A stretch of DNA of 8,049 bases from JAFGUB01 sp050305515 (lineage in GTDB: Bacteria; Campylobacterota; Campylobacteria; Campylobacterales; Sulfurimonadaceae): contig JBNLFL010000039.1 of assembly GCA_050305515.1 (NCBI GenBank), positions 1 to 8,049 of the forward strand, read 5' to 3'. Below are positions 5,360 to 8,049 of this stretch, piece after piece (the first letter of the stretch is position 1; each line of letters starts with the position of its first letter). The notes below the pieces were generated by a model. The model saw nothing but the letters and a program-made list of their open reading frames with translations. It was not told the DNA's origin and made no database searches. Position numbers and translations under genes: made by a program.

Positions 5360-6366
5360 TGCCTCTGATTGGACTGCTGCTTTTGTTTACAACCTTGTGG
5401 AGCCAGAACGTGCGCATTGCCAGCTACAATGTTGAAAATCTTTTTGATCTGAACCGTGAGGGCAGTGAGTACGTCGAGTACCTCCCCAACACTTCATGGA
5501 AATGGAACGCAGCCAATTATCGCATCAAACGCGAGCACATCGCCCGCGTCATTACCGATATCCATCCCGACATTATCGCCCTGCAGGAGATCGAATCGCG
5601 CAGCGCACTACGGGATCTTCAAAAAACACTCCAGCGCCGCGGGCTCTATTTTCCCTACAGTGCTATCGCAGATGCGAAAAACACCACTGTTAAAGTAGCA
5701 CTTCTGAGTCGCTATCCAATTACCTACAGCAAAGAGCTTTGGGTCACCGCCAGCAGAAAATTCCGCAATATTCTTGAAGTCCGCATCGACATTGACAAGC
5801 AACCGCTCTATCTTTTCATAAACCACTGGAAAGCAAAAAGCGGGCCTGAGAGTGAACGCATCGTTTCGGCAAAAGCAGTGAAAAAACGGCTGTATGAAAT
5901 CGGTTTCAATCAGGCGCTGCTTCTGATGGGTGACTTTAACAGCCACTACGAAGAGATGATAACCTTCAAAAAGAACCGAAAACTCAACGATACACGGGGC
6001 ATTACCGGAATCAATCAGGTGCTCAAATCTTATGATCATACGCCTGTGAACTATGACCGTCTGCTTACATGTAACGATTGTCTCTATAACCTCTGGTATG
6101 ATCAAGACACTTCCGAACGCTGGAGTCACGCGTTTAAAGGCTCCAAAGAGGCCCTTGACAATATGCTGATATCCAGGGGGTTGCGCGATGGCAAAGGAAT
6201 TGAGTACAAACGCCACAGCTTCAGTCATTTTCAACAGCCCTATCTGCTCGATAAAAAAGGGCGGCCCTACCGCTGGCAGCAGAGCCGAAGCTATCCCAAA
6301 CACCATACCGGAGCGGGTTTTTCCGATCATCTCCCCATCTTTGCGGATTTTGTAATCAAAGAGTGA
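5359..6366 (+). CDS. Secreted endonuclease/exonuclease/phosphatase (EEP) family protein
   Basis: A 335-residue protein with an N-terminal signal peptide (hydrophobic PLIGLLLLFTTLW, cleavage around residues 15-17) and one EEP (DNase I-like) domain. The metal-dependent catalytic set is visible in order: SYNVENLFD (N24, N27), ALQEIES (E77), INHWKAK (H156), GDFNSHYEE (D192, N194), a later ALDNMLIS, and GFSDHLPIFADF (D323, H324). This fits a periplasmic or extracellular phosphodiesterase; nuclease against extracellular DNA is plausible, but substrate cannot be read from sequence. The ATG overlaps the oligopeptidase stop (TGATG) and has no Shine-Dalgarno of its own, indicating translational coupling. 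A TCNDC segment (Cys238, Cys241) forms a CxxC pair, the first Cys being encoded by a palindrome copy. Confidence 0.88.
   Translation: MPLIGLLLLFTTLWSQNVRIASYNVENLFDLNREGSEYVEYLPNTSWKWNAANYRIKREHIARVITDIHPDIIALQEIESRSALRDLQKTLQRRGLYFPYSAIADAKNTTVKVALLSRYPITYSKELWVTASRKFRNILEVRIDIDKQPLYLFINHWKAKSGPESERIVSAKAVKKRLYEIGFNQALLLMGDFNSHYEEMITFKKNRKLNDTRGITGINQVLKSYDHTPVNYDRLLTCNDCLYNLWYDQDTSERWSHAFKGSKEALDNMLISRGLRDGKGIEYKRHSFSHFQQPYLLDKKGRPYRWQQSRSYPKHHTGAGFSDHLPIFADFVIKE
6065..6074 (+). repeat. Iterated palindrome TTACATGTAA, copy 5 (inside the EEP gene)
   Basis: An exact copy within coding sequence. It is read in the same frame as copy 4: ACA TGT AAC (Thr-Cys-Asn, residues 237-239). The trailing G is found on the minus strand (TTACATGTAAGC), so this copy is inverted relative to copies 1, 3 and 4. 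Confidence 0.85.
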
Positions 6367-6381
6367 TACAATGAGACCAAG

Positions 6382-7146
6382 ATGTCAACACTTGCCGCCT
6401 ATCTCGCCCATCAACTTGCTATCGCAACCTCTTATCTCAGAGAGTTTAATAGTGAAAGTGATCCGGAAATACTTCATCAGTTTCGCGTCCATTTACGACG
6501 CGTCATATCACTGCTGAAACTCTACCATCCGCACGCAGCAGAGCGCAGACGTCTGAAAAAAATCCTGAAAAAAACCAATACGATCAGAGATCTTGACGTC
6601 CTGATCGATTCACTTGCTTCTGAATCCGAGCCAAAACTTTTAGCCGCCGTCATTGACTACCGCAACAGAAAATTCAGCCAAAAAATAGCTCATGATTTTG
6701 TCGAAAAGCATATGACAGACATCAGGGGCATACAAAAGCATTTTGAAAGATTGGGACATTATAAAAACGCTTTCCATTCGGAAAAACGTAAATTACTGGC
6801 CATCGCCTTACGACACTACCGAAGGCATATACGACTTTACAACATGCTCTCACATCATGAAAGCGACGCAAGTTTTCACAATCTTCGCATTGCACTTAAA
6901 ACGACACGCTATGCACTCAATTTTTTGCATGAATACCATCTGGCACCCATAGCAAAAAAAATGGAGCATACCAAAGCGCTTCAAAAAAAACTTGGCGATA
7001 TTCAGGATCTCAGCAGACAACTTGATCTTTTAGAAACTATCTGTGGAAAAAACAGAATGCCAGGGTGCAGACACACCCTGCACAGACGCAGAATCGCAAT
7101 AAAAATCCAAAAACAGAATAAGCACCAGCTTTACAGGCACCATTGA
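6382..7146 (+). CDS. CHAD domain protein (probable polyphosphate-associated)
   Basis: A 254-residue, strongly basic, histidine-rich, all-helical protein. Two CHAD half-repeats are visible: HQFRVHLRRVISLLKLY at 32-48 followed by NTIRDLDVLIDSL at 66-78, and FHNLRIALKTTRYALNFL at 165-182 followed by KLGDIQDLSRQLDLLE at 203-218. CHAD proteins bind polyphosphate granules through these conserved His and Arg/Lys residues. No CYTH triphosphatase domain is fused, so this is the stand-alone form. It starts 15 nt after the EEP gene with a weak ribosome site; an ATG at 6371 is out of frame. Its 3' end overlaps the convergent ung gene by 16 bp. GC looks lower (about 40-43% in sampled lines) than in the oligopeptidase gene. 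The far C-terminus (HRRRIAIKIQKQNKHQLYRHH) is very basic. Confidence 0.87.
   Translation: MSTLAAYLAHQLAIATSYLREFNSESDPEILHQFRVHLRRVISLLKLYHPHAAERRRLKKILKKTNTIRDLDVLIDSLASESEPKLLAAVIDYRNRKFSQKIAHDFVEKHMTDIRGIQKHFERLGHYKNAFHSEKRKLLAIALRHYRRHIRLYNMLSHHESDASFHNLRIALKTTRYALNFLHEYHLAPIAKKMEHTKALQKKLGDIQDLSRQLDLLETICGKNRMPGCRHTLHRRRIAIKIQKQNKHQLYRHH
7047..7082 (-). terminator. Putative Rho-independent terminator for ung, inside the CHAD coding region
   Basis: On the minus strand CAGGGTG (7080-7074) and CACCCTG (7067-7061) form a perfect 7-bp GC-rich stem with a 6-nt loop. Two further pairs are possible across a one-base bulge (7081-7082 with 7059-7058). It is followed by TTCTGTTTTTT (7057-7047). 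It begins about 50 nt after the ung stop codon, the right place for an ung terminator although it lies in the tail of the convergent gene. On the plus strand there is no T-tract. Confidence 0.5.
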
Positions 7147-7805
7147 ATTGGCGCTATAGCATTTTTGGAAAGATAGGCGTTTGCGCGGGAAAAGGGCCTT
7201 GAGCCAAAAAAACCTCTGTACGACGAAAGAGGTGAAGGATGCGGCGACTCAATAACAAGATGCCTAGACGTATCGATCAAAGACTTTTTAAGTTGTGCGG
7301 GACGCCCCCAAAGTATAAAGACAACATGATCGCGTTGTGAACTTATTTTTGAAATCACGGCATCCGTAAAACGTTCCCAGCCCTGATCACGGTGCGAGTA
7401 CGCTGTATTTGCACGTACCGTCAAGACCGTATTGAGTAAAAAAACCCCCTGCTTGGCCCAGGCAGTCAAATTACCGCTCTGAGGCATTGAACACCCAATA
7501 TCACTCATCAGCTCTTTAAAAATATTCTGTAAAGACGGAGGAAAATCAATTCCGTCCTGAACAGAGAAAGAGAGACCATGCGCCTGATTGAGACCGTGGT
7601 AGGGATCTTGTCCGAGTATAACAACCTTTATGGCATCAAATGACGTGCTATTGAAAGCATTAAAAATATCGTTCCCTTTAGGAAATACCTGATAATGCGC
7701 CTTTTCAGTAAGCAGGAACTGCTTGAGCGTGTAAAAATAGTCTTGTTGAAATTCATCATGCAGGATATCAAGCCAGGGCTGTGGAAGTTTCGGATTAATT
7801 GTCAT
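7131..7805 (-). CDS. ung: Uracil-DNA glycosylase, family 1
   Basis: A 224-residue base-excision-repair enzyme that removes uracil from DNA. All family-1 motifs are present: the water-activating loop GQDPYHG (D67), PPSLQNIFKEL at 89-99, GVFLLNTVLTVRA at 120-132, a central strand HVVFILWG, and the DNA-intercalation loop HPSPLSSYRGFFG with catalytic H189. The length is normal. The ATG at 7805 is chosen because MTINPKLPQPWLDIL aligns with usual Ung N-termini; an in-frame ATG at 7874 would add a hydrophobic 23-residue extension not expected for this cytoplasmic enzyme. Neither start has a visible Shine-Dalgarno. It lies downstream of, and in the same direction as, the 5S rRNA. A hairpin-plus-T-run occurs within its coding sequence (7206-7233). 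Confidence 0.96.
   Translation of the reverse strand: MTINPKLPQPWLDILHDEFQQDYFYTLKQFLLTEKAHYQVFPKGNDIFNAFNSTSFDAIKVVILGQDPYHGLNQAHGLSFSVQDGIDFPPSLQNIFKELMSDIGCSMPQSGNLTAWAKQGVFLLNTVLTVRANTAYSHRDQGWERFTDAVISKISSQRDHVVFILWGRPAQLKKSLIDTSRHLVIESPHPSPLSSYRGFFGSRPFSRANAYLSKNAIAPIQWCL
7206..7233 (-). other. Terminator-like hairpin inside the ung coding region
   Basis: On the minus strand ACCTCT (7233-7228) pairs with AGAGGT (7217-7212) around a 10-nt loop and is followed at once by TTTTTT (7211-7206). The sequence encodes the conserved SPLSSYRGFFG region, with the two Phe written TTT TTT, so the pattern may simply follow from protein constraint. The stem is short and the loop long. Confidence 0.3.
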
Positions 7806-7821
7806 AGCGAAGTGTAATAAA

Positions 7822-7930
7822 AAGCACGTAAAAGAGAGGTAAATATAGGGTAGATAGAGTGTGTTAAGGGTCATAGGTAAAAAATATATTGGAGTGGTTC
7901 TTAGAGTGATAAAAGAGAAGAGGTTAAAAT
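7822..7930 (-). other. C-rich, G-poor transcript segment between 5S rRNA and ung (possible Rho-entry region)
   Basis: Read on the minus strand, this stretch holds about 32 C but only about 4 G in 109 bases, a strong C-over-G excess with many pyrimidine-C steps. Such unstructured, C-rich RNA is the usual character of Rho utilisation sites. I found no intrinsic hairpin terminator here, so it may be where rRNA-operon transcription ends. Inference from composition only. Confidence 0.35.
7842..7847 (-). promoter_or_regulatory. Candidate -10 box (TATATT) for ung
   Basis: TATATT on the minus strand, 5 of 6 matches to consensus, about 36 nt before the ung start. No convincing -35 at normal spacing; a second TATATT lies about 40 bp further upstream (near 7884-7889). 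ung may instead be reached by read-through from the rRNA operon. Confidence 0.2.
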
Positions 7931-7932
7931 CC

Positions 7933-8049
7933 AGTTGCTATGCGGCGGCCTACGTTTCCACACCTGAAAGATGCAGTATTATCAGCGAAGGGAGGCTTAG
8001 CTTCTGGGTTCGGAATGGGGCCAGGCGTTTCCCTCTCTCTATAGCCACA
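7933..8049 (-). rRNA. rrf: 5S ribosomal RNA (5' end cut by the window edge)
   Basis: The minus strand carries the 5S core CCTGGCCCCATTCCGAACCC followed by AGAAGCTAAGC (loop B / helix III region), then the helix IV-V part and a 3' arm GCATAGCAACT. About five bases of the 5' arm of helix I are missing beyond 8049, judged by comparison with the E. coli 5S layout. The 3' end is set near 7933 from the expected helix I pairing and is uncertain by a few bases. The 23S and 16S genes should lie to the right of the window, making this the tail of an rRNA operon. Confidence 0.93.

Noticed and set aside
5608..6330. A 240-codon open frame on the minus strand opposite the EEP gene
   Set aside because: It lies wholly antisense to a gene with clear catalytic motifs, and its translation shows no recognisable domain or ribosome site.
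7147..7170. GCTATAGC followed by ATTTTT as a terminator for the CHAD gene
   Set aside because: The inverted repeat has no room for a loop and only a three-base stem would be possible.
7806..7874. Hydrophobic N-terminal extension of Ung (start at 7874)
   Set aside because: Family members start near MTINPK, the enzyme is cytoplasmic, and the extension has no ribosome site.
1..8049. Mobile element, CRISPR array, tRNA or defence system
   Set aside because: No transposase, integrase, regular repeat-spacer pattern, tRNA-like fold or defence-type gene was found on either strand.

Overview
This window looks like ordinary chromosome from a member of the Campylobacterota (epsilonproteobacteria), probably a sulfur-oxidising relative with moderate GC such as Sulfurovum or Sulfuricurvum. 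That placement is an inference from the style of the 5S rRNA, the mix of proteins (DUF502, YceI, M3 oligopeptidase, short CHAD protein, Ung) and a GC content that I estimate by eye at a little under 50%. No transposase, phage gene, CRISPR array or tRNA was seen.

Layout. (1) 1-349, plus: the C-terminal end of a surface-type protein, followed by a hairpin terminator. (2) 506-2136, plus: a compact run of an OmpR-type response regulator without a visible kinase, a 132-residue protein of unknown function and a DUF4136-like lipoprotein. (3) 3315-2140, minus: a secreted YceI-like protein and a two-helix DUF502 membrane protein separated by 3 nt, driven by the best promoter in the window. (4) 3401-7146, plus: an M3 oligopeptidase (OpdA type), a secreted endonuclease/exonuclease/phosphatase-family protein overlapping it by one base, and a CHAD-domain protein. 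(5) 7805-7131, minus: uracil-DNA glycosylase, overlapping the CHAD gene tail to tail by 16 bp. (6) 8049 to about 7933, minus: the 3' end of an rRNA operon (5S rRNA cut by the window edge), so 16S and 23S should lie to the right.

The genes are mostly housekeeping or cell-envelope functions, and I see no single pathway joining them. The secreted or membrane group (lipoprotein, YceI, DUF502, secreted nuclease-like protein) suggests an envelope emphasis.

The most unusual signal is a 10-bp palindrome, TTACATGTAA. It occurs exactly at 1596, 2140, 3380 and 6065, and with one mismatch at 4470. Chance expectation for the exact 10-mer is about 0.008 copies in 8 kb. Each copy can be read in at least one orientation as (T/C)TACATGTAAG followed by G or C, so the true unit may be a directional 11- to 12-mer. 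Copies sit in gene leaders (where they supply the Shine-Dalgarno), at a convergent gene junction (where one supplies a stop codon) and inside two coding regions (both read as Thr-Cys-Lys/Asn). This resembles a highly iterated genomic word, such as an uptake signal, a HIP1-like repeat or a protein or methylase target, more than a single regulator's operator.
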